Under the pieces are notes generated by a model, which was not told the origin of the DNA, searched no databases, and was given only the letters and a program-made list of their open reading frames with translations. A DNA stretch of 64,000 nt from Alternaria dauci (Eukaryota; Ascomycota; Dothideomycetes; Pleosporales; Pleosporaceae): assembly GCF_042100115.1 (NCBI RefSeq), contig NC_091274.1, positions 2,108,001 to 2,172,000 of the forward strand, read 5' to 3'. Shown here one piece after another: positions 23,907 through 33,309 of this stretch. How positions within the stretch are numbered: position 1 is the first letter of the stretch; the number at the start of each line of letters is the position of its first letter. Position numbers and translations under genes: made by a program.

Positions 23907-25628
23907 ATGCCGCTCCTGTCTGAGGCATTCTTGAATGCAAAGCCAAGTTCGGTCTTCTTATTATACATACTCATACCTCTCGTGGCATACTATCTCATCT
24001 GGATCGTCTACACTCGGACCCTCCATCCACTAGCCACGGTCCCAGGGCCATTTTGGCCTTCAGTTTCACGAACATGGCTTATGTGGCACCATCACAAAGG
24101 CGATATCGACGTTGTCGAGCGCATTCTTCACAAGAAGTATGGCCCAATCATTCGAATCGCACCCGATGAAATCGTCACGACCGATACCACGGCCATTCCG
24201 TACATCTACCCGGTTCAGAAGCCACTCGAGAAAACGGACTGGTACAAACCATGGCGACCACAAGGACTGAACAGCCAACTGGATCTATTCACACAGACTA
24301 ACGAAAAGGCTCACGCAGCGTACCGGCGGATCGTTGGAGGCGTATATTCACTTTCCAGTATACTGAAGAATGAATCACGGCTGGATGAGACGTTGGAACT
24401 CTTCCTCGAACGAATGGGCAGCTTCGCTGATAGCAATGAAGCATTCGATTTTGGCTTATGGCTCGAAATGTGAGTTATATTTAATCACTAGTAGGGGGGG
24501 TTTTTTTTTGGGGGGGGGGGGGGGCTGACTCGTGAATTAGGTACTCGTTTGATAGCGTTGGCGTCGCGTTCTTTGGTCAAGCTTTCGGATTCCTACAAGA
24601 CAGCATCGATTACAAGGGCTACATCCGCTCGATCCATCTTGCGATGCCCTTCCTTAATGTCTTAACAGTGACCCCGTACTATATGAGGCCGTTTCTGCTT
24701 CTGATCGCTGTTTGCATTCCACGCTTACTGAGAGCTGTTCTGGCCGTAGAGGACATCAAAAAGACCGCAATCATAGAAACGAAGACAGCCACTGAGAGAG
24801 CACTCGAAGTGACGGGAAAGAGACCTGATCTGCTCTCTCAGTTGCTAGCGATCGTGCAGGAAAAGGGAGAAAAGGTAAATTACTCGCACAGAGAAATCAC
24901 ATCGGATATGTGGGTTGCAATGTATGTGTACTGATACCAAAACCTGGAAAAGTCACACTAAGCCTCACTAGTATGGCCGGATCGGACAGTACATCTATAA
25001 CTATGCGCTCCGTTTTCTACTTCCTAATGAAGCACCCAGCGAAGCTCGAAAAAGCGCGTGCGGAAATCGATGCAGCTTTCGGGAATGGTGCACTCTCATC
25101 GCCAGTTCAATATAGTCAACTTTCTTCGCTTCCATATCTAGTAGCAACGGTCAAAGAAGCATTACGGCTGTTCTCTACCTTTGCAGTCTCGATGCCTCGG
25201 TATGCTCCTAGCCAGGGGATCACGCTTTGCGGGAAGCACATCCCTGCGGGCTATACCGTTGGAATGAACCCAGCCATCGTTTCGCATGACACTGATGTTT
25301 TTGGGGAAAATGCGCTTGAGTTTGTTCCCGAACGATGGCTGCAGAGCGAAGACCGCACGAGAGTAATGGAAAAGACGATCCTTGGCTGGGGTGCTGGGAC
25401 GCGAACATGCGTCGGCAAGCCTGTAAGTTTTCCGCCATTTCACGCTGGACATTTACTAAAGATTTACAGCTTGCTTTGACCCAAATCTACAAGGTGACTG
25501 CTGAGGTTTTGCACCGTTTTGACTTTGAAATGGCACATGATCGGCCGTGGAAGACGCACAACGCTTCTTTCAACGTCCAGACTGGTGTTGAATGCAGGTT
25601 CAAGCGAAGAAAGCCAATCACAGTGTAG
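23907..25628 (+). CDS. cytochrome P450 monooxygenase (pisatin-demethylase-like group)
   Basis: This is a membrane-anchored haem-thiolate oxygenase. Exons 23907-24469, 24541-24921, 24972-25422 and 25470-25628 give 517 residues. The N-terminal anchor is VFLLYILIPLVAYYLIWIVY, then a Pro-rich hinge with TVPGPFWP. The I-helix oxygen-binding motif is AGSDST near residue 317, the K-helix ExxR is EALR near 377, followed by FVPERWL. The haem loop is LGWGAGTRTCVGK with Cys near 460. The Phe usual at the start of the haem motif is Trp here. Intron 1 contains a G7-T9-G15 homopolymer. The group resembles fungal detoxifying or secondary-metabolism P450s, but the substrate is unknown. Confidence 0.93.
24494..24524. 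repeat. homopolymer block G7-T9-G15 inside intron 1 of the P450 gene
   Basis: Seven G, nine T and fifteen G residues run together within the 71-bp first intron. The length may be unstable or misread. It takes up nearly half of the intron and lies between donor and acceptor. Confidence 0.9.
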
Positions 25629-25968
25629 TTTGCTAGCTGTTTTCGACTGTTGTTACGCATGGCAGGACCAGGAGCTTGCATCGAAAGAGAAATGTGTATT
25701 CGTTCGATACAATTCAACTTGAGTTCATATGCTTCTATTCACTAACCAGAAATATATACTGCGTGCTTTCATGTATCCCTATTAGCCGTACTGAATGCCT
25801 TAATACTCCCATAAAACCGGTCGATACTATTACGCTTGTTCCAAGTAAGGATCCAGCTCTAACGTCTTGACCCACGCATGTTCGTCAATATCACCCTCCA
25901 GCTCTGTCACGCCAGCGTGTAATTTTGGTTTCCGACCTTTCAACTCCTATGTAGCTACTTCCGGAGAC
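25629..25968. other. convergent 3' spacer between P450 gene and minus-strand gene
   Basis: This is an AT-richer stretch between two stop codons of convergent genes. It should contain both 3' UTRs. Nothing else is recognisable. Confidence 0.4.
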
Positions 25969-26904
25969 TTACTTCTTTTTCTTGTTCCTGCGCTTACCGC
26001 CCGACTTGGCCTCCGACTTGGAGCCTGTGCCGGTCCTCGGAGGACTCTCACTGGAAGAAGCAGGATTCAAGATGTTTGACAAAGATGACCGACGAGGTGC
26101 GGGAGGAGGGGTAGCTGGGTTCATGATATCGGGATATGGACGAGTGCGTGCATTTGACCCCGTAGGTTCTGTTCCTCGTCTTGAAGGTAATGGATAGTCT
26201 CTTGTGGACCCAGTTTCTGTTGACTGAATCGCCGTAGACTGGTTTCTCGATGGTTCCCTTGTTGCCTTTTGTTTAGCTGCTTGTTGTTGAGTGTGCTTGG
26301 TGATCGGATCTAGGTATCGGGGTGATGCGCGATCATCCTCCGCTTCATTTCCAGCATAGTGTGATGGTTTATATGGAATAGATGAACCTGCATGATAGCC
26401 ATGTTGTGTTGTCGCTCTACCATAGGCGTCGTATGCATTTGTGCTCCCCTGTGGAGTGTTGTCATAAGTATTAGAAGCAGCTTGTTGTGTAGGCAGCGGT
26501 GGCGCTATTGGGTACTGAATTTCTGGGCCCTGCTGCGTAAAGTACGGTGCTGTTGTAATAAGGCCTGCAGGGTTTCCTAGGGGAGGTTGTCGTGGGAGGG
26601 GTTTGCCTGCCGAACTTGTAGAGACTACCCTTGGCCTGCTCTCCCTTTTAGGAGGCGCCGGTTCCAATTGTTGCTGACGGTGCTTTTTACATCGGTCACA
26701 GGACATAAAGTTCTTGAACCCAATTTCAAGACTATGACCTTCGATTTCCTTACCATTTCTGACGGCTTCCTGGTTGTTTGCACTCACAACGGGAGGGCAG
26801 TAGTTCCATATCCATTCGTTGAATTCTCTTGGTCCGTCTTGATTGAAAGGAGGATTCGTATCACTTCCGCAATATTTGCAACGATACCTCCACCGTTTGC
26901 ACAT
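25969..26904 (-). CDS. hypothetical protein with two CxxC pairs and a low-complexity tail
   Basis: This is a single open frame of 311 residues from the ATG at 26904 (MCKRWRYRCKYCGS). The frame continues upstream without an ATG to a nearby stop, so this start is the best available unless an upstream exon exists. The first ~80 residues hold paired cysteines (CKYC and SCDRCKKH), which could bind zinc, with EFNEWIWNYCPP between them. The remaining ~230 residues are Pro/Gln/Ser/Thr-rich and probably disordered. The protein ends in an extremely basic GGKRRNKKKK. I do not recognise the family. It may be a nuclear or RNA-associated protein, judging only from composition. Confidence 0.7.
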   Translation of the reverse strand: MCKRWRYRCKYCGSDTNPPFNQDGPREFNEWIWNYCPPVVSANNQEAVRNGKEIEGHSLEIGFKNFMSCDRCKKHRQQQLEPAPPKRESRPRVVSTSSAGKPLPRQPPLGNPAGLITTAPYFTQQGPEIQYPIAPPLPTQQAASNTYDNTPQGSTNAYDAYGRATTQHGYHAGSSIPYKPSHYAGNEAEDDRASPRYLDPITKHTQQQAAKQKATREPSRNQSTAIQSTETGSTRDYPLPSRRGTEPTGSNARTRPYPDIMNPATPPPAPRRSSLSNILNPASSSESPPRTGTGSKSEAKSGGKRRNKKKK

Positions 26905-27954
26905 AATCAGCAAGGGCAAAGTGGGGTTGAGGCGCTGATAATGGTTGGTTGGCGGTGGAAAGTATAGTCAGAGTGTCTTCTCAGCTCTGAAGTACCGCGA
27001 AGTATTGTTGTACTGTGGTTCTCTGGATAGTTTATTGAATGTGATGCTACAAATTGTACTCGAGTCAATCGAGGAGTGGTAAAGTTCCAGGTAAGTAGTA
27101 ATGTCAGTGTGTTGTTTCGAGAGAACAAGAGCAAGAGGAAGCGAGCGAATGTAACGTTTTATAGACTTTATGAATCCACCGCCTTCACTTGTTATACTGT
27201 GATATACGAGAATAAGGTGGCCATATTCTATATCTTTCATAAGTGGTTCTTGAATGTAAAGGAGGAGATGTTGAGTTAGCCAAGGGAGTTTGTTAGGTAA
27301 GGTGTCATTATACGACTTCACATACCTGCTCTTGAATGTCGACCGAAACAGCCGTGCTCGGACTAGCATTCATGCTATTAGATACGTCAAGTTCAACTTC
27401 GTAAACACTCGACTATTCACCGATCATGCGAGTCTCAACGATGATTTTGTATTCCGACCGATGAAGGTATCACGTTCCGGTACCAGACATAAACTCGGCA
27501 TACTGCGAACCAATCTAAGGTAGTAACAGAATGAGGGATGGAGTGAGTGCGACCGAGACTTTTAAGACTGGAAGAGCTTATAGCAAACGAGCTACAGAAG
27601 ACGGCGCACATGAGATTGCGGGACAAAATACGTGTAAATCACCCTGAAGACAGTCCAGTTGAAAGATGCGCTGTAGTCAGCTATTGATTTCTCCAGGAGA
27701 ACTGCAGGGTCCGCTGTTTTGCCCAATCGCAGGTCATGATGACGTCAACCTATGTTCGTGATCTGATGTGCGTCTTGTCAACTTCGGCATTCGAGACGCC
27801 GAAAACTCTTTCTAAACGGCGATTATATTCGGCGACTTTGGCGAGCTATTTAATCATACATACTCCCAGCAGCAAAAGTTCAACCGCACAACCAACTACG
27901 AATTGAAGCCTCAAGTGCAGATCACCACCAGCAAGACAACAACAACGAGACAAG
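26905..27954. other. 1 kb divergent spacer, AT-richer than surroundings
   Basis: This separates the divergent genes at 25969-26904 (-) and 27955 (+). It contains a TATTTAA element near its right end (annotated separately). A minus-strand open frame at 26968-27369 was considered and rejected. Confidence 0.45.
27847..27853 (+). promoter_or_regulatory. putative TATA element of the OBAP/DUF1264 gene
   Basis: TATTTAA lies about 100 bp upstream of the start codon at 27955, followed by an A/C-rich leader with CAACAACAACGAGACAAG just before the ATG. Confidence 0.4.
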
Positions 27955-28740
27955 ATGGACTCGCTTCCGGTAACCAACAAGACGGCTGGGGAGCCGGAAA
28001 GTACTTATAACAGTACACTTGAGGCCGGTGCTGGGATGACTCAGGCAAGTCCATCAGCTCTCTCTGACAATGACTCTACTGACTTGGTCAGAACTTCGCT
28101 CCAGTCAAGAGGATCTGCGCGCATCTCAACGCGTTCCATGCATATGCCCATGATCCAAAGCGCGATGCAGTCGAAGCCAACCACTACTGCGCGCACTTGA
28201 ACGATGAAGTCCGCCAGTGTATCCTCTACGACTCTCCCGAAAAGGGCGCACGAATCATTGGAATTGGTAAGCTATCCAGCTCTCGGGCCGCGCAGCTCAC
28301 TACTAAACCAGTGTGCAGAATACATGATCTCCCCCAAGCTCTACGAGACACTCGATGCCGAAGAGCAAAAGCTCTGGCATTCGCACGTCTTCGAAGTAAA
28401 GTCAGGCATGCTAATCATGCCACGTCCAGCAGGCGTCCCAGAGGCGGCGTGGGAAGTAGCCGAGAATAGAGAGATGGAAGAGGTTGTCGAGCTGTACGGC
28501 AAGATCTACCATCTCTGGCAGACGGACCGGGGCGACAAACTGCCATTGGGCCCACCTCAGTTGATGACGAGTTATACGGCGGCGGACCAGATGCCGGACT
28601 TTGAAAAGAGGGTCAAGGAAAGAGACGAGAGATTTGGCAGCGATTACCAGAGGAAGAAGGGAGTCAGAGAGTATATCGAGGTGCCGAAGATCCACGAGAA
28701 TGCTGACGCGACATGGGCAAAGGGGGGTATCGGACACTAG
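27955..28740 (+). CDS. OBAP/DUF1264-family protein (oil-body-associated protein 1-like)
   Basis: Exons 27955-28044, 28092-28266 and 28319-28740 give 228 residues. The family hallmark runs across the first two exons: [18 protein letters not shown], then [54 protein letters not shown]. In plants this family is linked to lipid bodies. The fungal role is not established. The first intron (28045-28091, 47 bp) needs a GC donor (CAG|GCAAGT) with an AG acceptor. This choice joins ...GAGMTQ to NFAPVKR in frame, while plain read-through leaves the conserved core out of frame. The second intron is GT-AG with TACTAAAC as branch point. The gene is convergent with the NOPCHAP1-like gene. Confidence 0.88.
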
Positions 28741-28888
28741 GTACAGCGGTCGGAGGAGACAGTAGAGTTTGTGCATTTGCGAGGCGTCGTTGGGGCGTGA
28801 TGCGCGGCGTGGGTGTGCGAGGAATAGGGTGCCAGTAGTTAGCCGACGCGCGACAGCAGCGTCTGGGCTGCTCTTGAATGCCATGTCT

Positions 28889-29628
28889 TTATGAACCGGT
28901 CGTGTTCTGCACCACCTCAATACCTGCTGGATCTTTCTTCTCACGCCCCATTAGTCTTCCCAGTACATCCCTCTCTCTATCGCCATCTTCGGCATCGCTC
29001 GCGCTGTCGTCGTCGCTGTTCGCGTTGGGGTCTTTCTCCTCGAGTACGCCTAATCCAAGATCCTAGACACAGTCAGCAGCGTCCTGCGAAACAGCGGGAA
29101 ACAAGTACTCGCCATCTCGATGTATGGCTCTCCCTCGTCATGTGCGTCGGGAGAGTCCAAGCTCTTGAGTGTTCCCGCCTTCTTCTGTGCCTCCAACTCT
29201 TCATTCGCCGCCTTCAACTGCGGTAAAAAGTCCTTGAGAAAACCACGAATGTCGGGTCCTAGCTCTTCCTCGCCCAACCTCATAATCGGCTTCTTTCCCC
29301 TGTTTGCGCGCAGGTTTACAATGCCGTCTTGTGATGTTGGCTCCTCAAGCTCCATGTCTGTGTTCTCGCCGTCGCCGCTGTCTGCGTCGTCGTCTTCTTT
29401 CTCGCTTGAGCTCTCGTCGCTGCTGGGTTCTTCGCTCGATTCGGACAACTCGCTGTCGCTATCCGAGGAACCAAAGTCGCTTGCATTCGTCGTAGAGTCG
29501 GCTGCAGCATTGGTGGATGCCAGGGCCGAGTCGGAGGACATGGAGGGCGGCGAAGATTCGGGTTCGTTGGAGAAGCGCACGCGTTTGCTGCGGTGCGCGA
29601 CAGCCTCATGGATGTACGGCGACGACAT
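28889..29628 (-). CDS. NOPCHAP1-like (DUF4598) acidic nuclear protein
   Basis: It starts MSSPYIHEAVAHRSKRVRFS and has a long Ser/Asp/Glu-rich acidic stretch, then a conserved-looking helical segment GPDIRGFLKDFLPQLKAANE and GEPYIEM. The pattern resembles the family of NOP-protein chaperone 1, which helps assemble box C/D snoRNP proteins; this is an inference from recall. Two splice models join the last exon. A GC-AG intron (29112-29063) gives YIEMDLGLGVLEEKD and 229 residues. A GT-AG intron (29108-29050) gives YIEMASVLEEKD and 226 residues. I prefer the first because the DLGLGVLEE segment reads as conserved, but transcript data are needed. Confidence 0.7.
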
Positions 29629-30824
29629 GCTGTCCGGTATTGTCTGCTACGAGCAATGCTAACAGGCGCTGTTGGAGTTTGTCTAGGCGTTTTGGAAGTG
29701 GGTTATAAAAGTCTGGGGAAAAAGTCGGGCAAGATTCAGTTTCGGGCCCACGGGTGCACATCTCTCGCGGAATGGTACCGAGTGGGCGAAGACCATTGCG
29801 CTACGTCACTGCCCTCGCCAGCACATATGGCCTCAAGGCCAATACTGAACCACATGTCCAAAGAGCACATGCTAAGCTGTGTATACAAGTACCGTCTACC
29901 CCGTAGCATGCTCCACAGACAACGCATGCGGCTCTAGATTGGCCTGAGGCGGAAGCGACTCGTTGGTGTCAACAGGGGTCGTGAAACGGCGTCTTGAAAC
30001 GTAGTTAGGGCGGGCGCCTGCATGGCTGACTTGTAGTCTCCGGGGGGTTAAGCCTCTTAAAGGTCCAGCTGGCCTCGTACATATCTGACCTCACCTCTCC
30101 TTGTCAATCTTTACCATCTCACCGTCGTGCTGTCCCGCTGTACCTGCTCGTGTGTCTCCTGTCTCTGTCCTTGCCAGAGTCGGTGTGTCGCTGCCCCACT
30201 TCGGACCGTCACAGGTCTTCACCAAGGGTATTGCATTGGTGTCTTTACAAGACAAGTTTAATATCGACTTTAGGTATGTATTGATTCTCTCGTATCCCCG
30301 TCTTCTCGGTGTCGTCCATTCCATGGTCTCATTTTCGTCTTGCCACTGCATCAAGATTCGTCCTTGGCCTTTGATATACCCCGATTGCAATCCTCGCTCA
30401 ATCCTGCGGTTCATCGCTCATGAGCTTTGCACATGAACTCGACGGTTCTACGCCTCGCCTACCTCTATCAATATGCCCATGTCGTCTGCTTTCGTCAGGC
30501 CCAACGCTGGACGCTGGTTGGCCCATTCGTCTTCACCTCCCACCTTCACCTTCACCACGACGATGCTTTGCGCTTTTCGAGCGGAGCACACAATAGAGCT
30601 GCCTGCTTTTGTTCGTCTTTACGAATGGGTGGCTGGACAGACGCGTGAAAACCTTTCAATTGCTCGTCCTTGACCTTTCCTCCTCCATTACACTCTGGCT
30701 CTTCACACCTTTCCACAAGTCTGCAAACCGTCCTCTATCAGTTTTCTATGTTTATTCCAAGACTCTCAGTCAGAATCTATTTTCTCTACATCATCTATTT
30801 TACACTATATTTACATCCAACACC
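29629..30824. other. 1.2 kb divergent spacer, pyrimidine-rich before the eIF4E-like gene
   Basis: This is the upstream region shared by the NOPCHAP1-like gene (-) and the eIF4E-family gene (+). The last ~170 bp before the ATG at 30825 are rich in C and T, as in leaders of many fungal translation genes. The frame extends upstream of 30825 but without an ATG. Confidence 0.45.
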
Positions 30825-32033
30825 ATGACTATGGACGAGACCATTCGTATCATCAGCATGCTCAGGGCTTCTGCTGCTCACAACGCTGACCATGACAAGA
30901 TCAGCGAGCGTGAAGCCTTCTTCGCCTCAGCCAACGAATCCGGCCAAAAGCTTAGGACCGTTGCCGCTGCGCGCAAGCCCTTCTCGGTCCTGCTCCTTGA
31001 AGGCCTCATACACGCGACCAAGCACGGCGTGCCTTACCCCAGCGATCCCCTAACATACGAGTCCAGGGTCAGCATTGATCGCATACTCGTCGCTCTTAAC
31101 AAGGCCATTCCCCGTGACGCAGACGTCGTCTTCCCCAACGTTCAGTCCAAGGACAATACCCAGGACCTCGCCAACGACCTAGCTATCGAGAATAGCAAGC
31201 GCATCTTCACCGCACATTCCGACATCAAGGAACTCGAGCTCATCAGCAGTAATCTCGGCATCCCCGTCACAACTCCTACCATGGCTGGCCGCTTCCCGGT
31301 GCTCAGCACCTCGGACCTCCCCAAGGCATCGGCGGAGGAGCAGTCCGCCACAGCATCACCTGCACGCGGCACCGCCATGCTCAACAACATCTTCAAGTCG
31401 GTGCGAGTTCCCGAGTTCCGCTTCAAGTGGATGTTTTGGGCAGAGAAGGGTCAGCAGGCCGCGCCCAAGGACAAGGTGGCTTCAGAAGAGTACCTCACCC
31501 GGCCCAAGCCGCTCGGAGACCAGATTGTGTCCGTCAAGGAGTTCTACCAGCACTTCAACAACATACCGGTGGAGAATCTCAAGCTGAGAGACTCGATACA
31601 CCTCTTCCACCTGGGCGTGAAGCCGGTATGGGAAGATCCACGGAATACGCGCGGCGGCGCATGGTACTTCAAGGTCAGCAAGGATCTGGCGGCGCAGTTC
31701 TGGCACGAGATGTGCCTGCTTGCCGTCGGCGACGTCTTGCAGGGGGCCGTCGAGACCAAGCGTGCTTGTGAGTCGTCTTCTCTTGGTCACTCACACATGT
31801 TAGATGCTAACTGCTCACCAGCCTTCAACGACGACATTTGCGGAATTTCGTACAGTGTTCGCTGGAACGCTGTCCAGATTGCCGTGTGGAACCGGGACGC
31901 AGAGAACGAGGATGGCCGGCAGAAGCTTCTGGCCGTCATCCTCGATAAGCTGTCGGAGGAGCTCCGGCCGAAGAAGGAGGACAGCTACTGGTACAAGGCG
32001 CACAAGGAGCACAAGGGTTTCATCGAGCAGTAA
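30825..32033 (+). CDS. eIF4E-family cap-binding protein with long N-terminal extension
   Basis: Exons 30825-31767 and 31822-32033 give 384 residues. The first ~190 residues are an extension not found in canonical eIF4E (about 215 residues in all). The core begins near FRFKWMFWAEKG (residue ~200) and continues with SVKEFYQHFNNI, LFHLGVKPVWEDP, RGGAWYFKVSK, DDICGISYSVRW and VQIAVWNRD. The cap-sandwich Trp-Glu of PVWED and the Trp of AVWNRD are retained. The first sandwich Trp aligns to Tyr (SEEYLTRP), as in the 4EHP/class II group. The dorsal Trp that binds eIF4G lies in FYQHF, where it is Tyr. This points to a class II-like or regulatory eIF4E rather than the general initiation factor. The intron is GT-AG, 54 bp. 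Confidence 0.85.
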   Translation: MTMDETIRIISMLRASAAHNADHDKISEREAFFASANESGQKLRTVAAARKPFSVLLLEGLIHATKHGVPYPSDPLTYESRVSIDRILVALNKAIPRDADVVFPNVQSKDNTQDLANDLAIENSKRIFTAHSDIKELELISSNLGIPVTTPTMAGRFPVLSTSDLPKASAEEQSATASPARGTAMLNNIFKSVRVPEFRFKWMFWAEKGQQAAPKDKVASEEYLTRPKPLGDQIVSVKEFYQHFNNIPVENLKLRDSIHLFHLGVKPVWEDPRNTRGGAWYFKVSKDLAAQFWHEMCLLAVGDVLQGAVETKRACESSSLGHSHMLDANCSPAFNDDICGISYSVRWNAVQIAVWNRDAENEDGRQKLLAVILDKLSEELRPKKEDSYWYKAHKEHKGFIEQ

Positions 32034-32383
32034 TGGCTTTGCCGTGTGCCAGTAGCTGTTGCTCGGGTTGAGACGGGATAGATGGTCGAGGTAGTGGAGG
32101 TGAGGGGTGGGTGAGAAGTTGATAGAAGGGCTTTAGGCCACACGTGTATGCATACCCCCAATGGGCATTTATGGAAGCCTCAATAAAGATATGGCAACTC
32201 GTCCAGCGTGTTCGTGTACCTTTCAATCGTGGTGGTGTAGCCATGCGCCAATCACAGGCCTGGCCCGCCGCATAAGCACAGACCAGGCGGGTGTGGTAGA
32301 AGCATCATGCACTTGTCACGATTCTCCGCATCGTGCCAGCCGCCGCCGCCTCAGCAACAACACGCCCTCACACTCCGCCCACC
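32034..32383. other. spacer with phb1 promoter
   Basis: This is a short spacer holding the 3' flank of the eIF4E-like gene and the promoter of prohibitin. A CAATAAAGATATGG segment near 32180 could serve as a polyadenylation signal for the upstream gene. Nothing else was recognised. Confidence 0.35.
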
Positions 32384-33309
32384 ATGGCCGCGATACCCAC
32401 CTCCCTCTTCCGCTGGGTCGTCCCGGCTGCCATCGGCGCCAGCGTGGTGCAGAGCTCTCTCTACGACGTCAAGGGCGGAACCCGCGCCGTCATCTTCGAC
32501 CGTCTGTCCGGAGTCAAGGAAAACGTCGTCAACGAGGGCACACACTTCTTGGTACCGTGGCTGCAGCGCGCAATCGTCTTCGATGTCAGGACCCGGCCCC
32601 GGAACATTAGCACCACGACCGGGTCCAAGGACTTGCAGATGGTCACGCTTACACTGAGGGTGCTGCATCGCCCAGAGGTCAAGCAGCTGCCTAAGATCTA
32701 CCAAGTGCGTCTATCCCCTCACCCGCGCGTATAGCGATACAACACCCCAAGCGACTACGGCTAATACGTTCTGTTTTGTAGAATCTCGGTCTCGACTACG
32801 ACGAGCGTGTCCTGCCCTCGATCGGTAACGAAGTCCTCAAGGCCATCGTTGCCCAGTTCGACGCCGCAGAACTCATTACGCAGCGAGAGGCCGTCTCCAA
32901 CCGCATCCGAGCCGACCTGCTCAAGCGCGCCAACGAGTTCAACATTGCCCTCGAAGACGTCTCCATCACGCACATGACTTTCGGTAAGGAATTCACAAAG
33001 GCCGTCGAAGAGAAGCAGATCGCACAGCAAGAAGCCGAGCGTGCGCGCTTCATTGTAGAGAAGGCCGAGCAAGAGAGGCAAGCCAACGTCATCAGGGCCG
33101 AGGGTGAAGCCGAGGCTGCCGACACAATCTCAAAGGCCGTGGCAAAGAGTGGTGACGGTCTGGTGTTGATTAGGCGCATTGAGACACAGAAGGATATTGC
33201 GCAGATGCTCGCGAGGAACCCCAACATCAGCTATCTGCCTGGTGGCAACTCTGGTGGCAGTGGTGGCGGTTCGAGTGGTGGCAGCTTTTTGTTGGGCCTG
33301 AGGTCATGA
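32384..33309 (+). CDS. phb1: prohibitin 1, inner mitochondrial membrane
   Basis: This is a ring-forming SPFH protein of the inner mitochondrial membrane that works with Phb2 as a scaffold and chaperone for membrane proteins and the m-AAA protease. Exons 32384-32704 and 32782-33309 give 282 residues, the usual Phb1 length. An N-terminal hydrophobic anchor ([22 protein letters not shown]) precedes the SPFH domain with [38 protein letters not shown], and [24 protein letters not shown] charged coiled coil follows ([20 protein letters not shown]). The C-terminus is [10 protein letters not shown] followed by a Gly/Ser-rich tail, more extended than in the yeast protein. The single intron is GT-AG, 77 bp. 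Confidence 0.95.

Noticed and set aside
26968..27369. 133-codon minus-strand frame upstream of the OBAP gene
   Set aside because: It has an AT-driven composition with no domain, and lies across the likely promoter region of two divergent genes.
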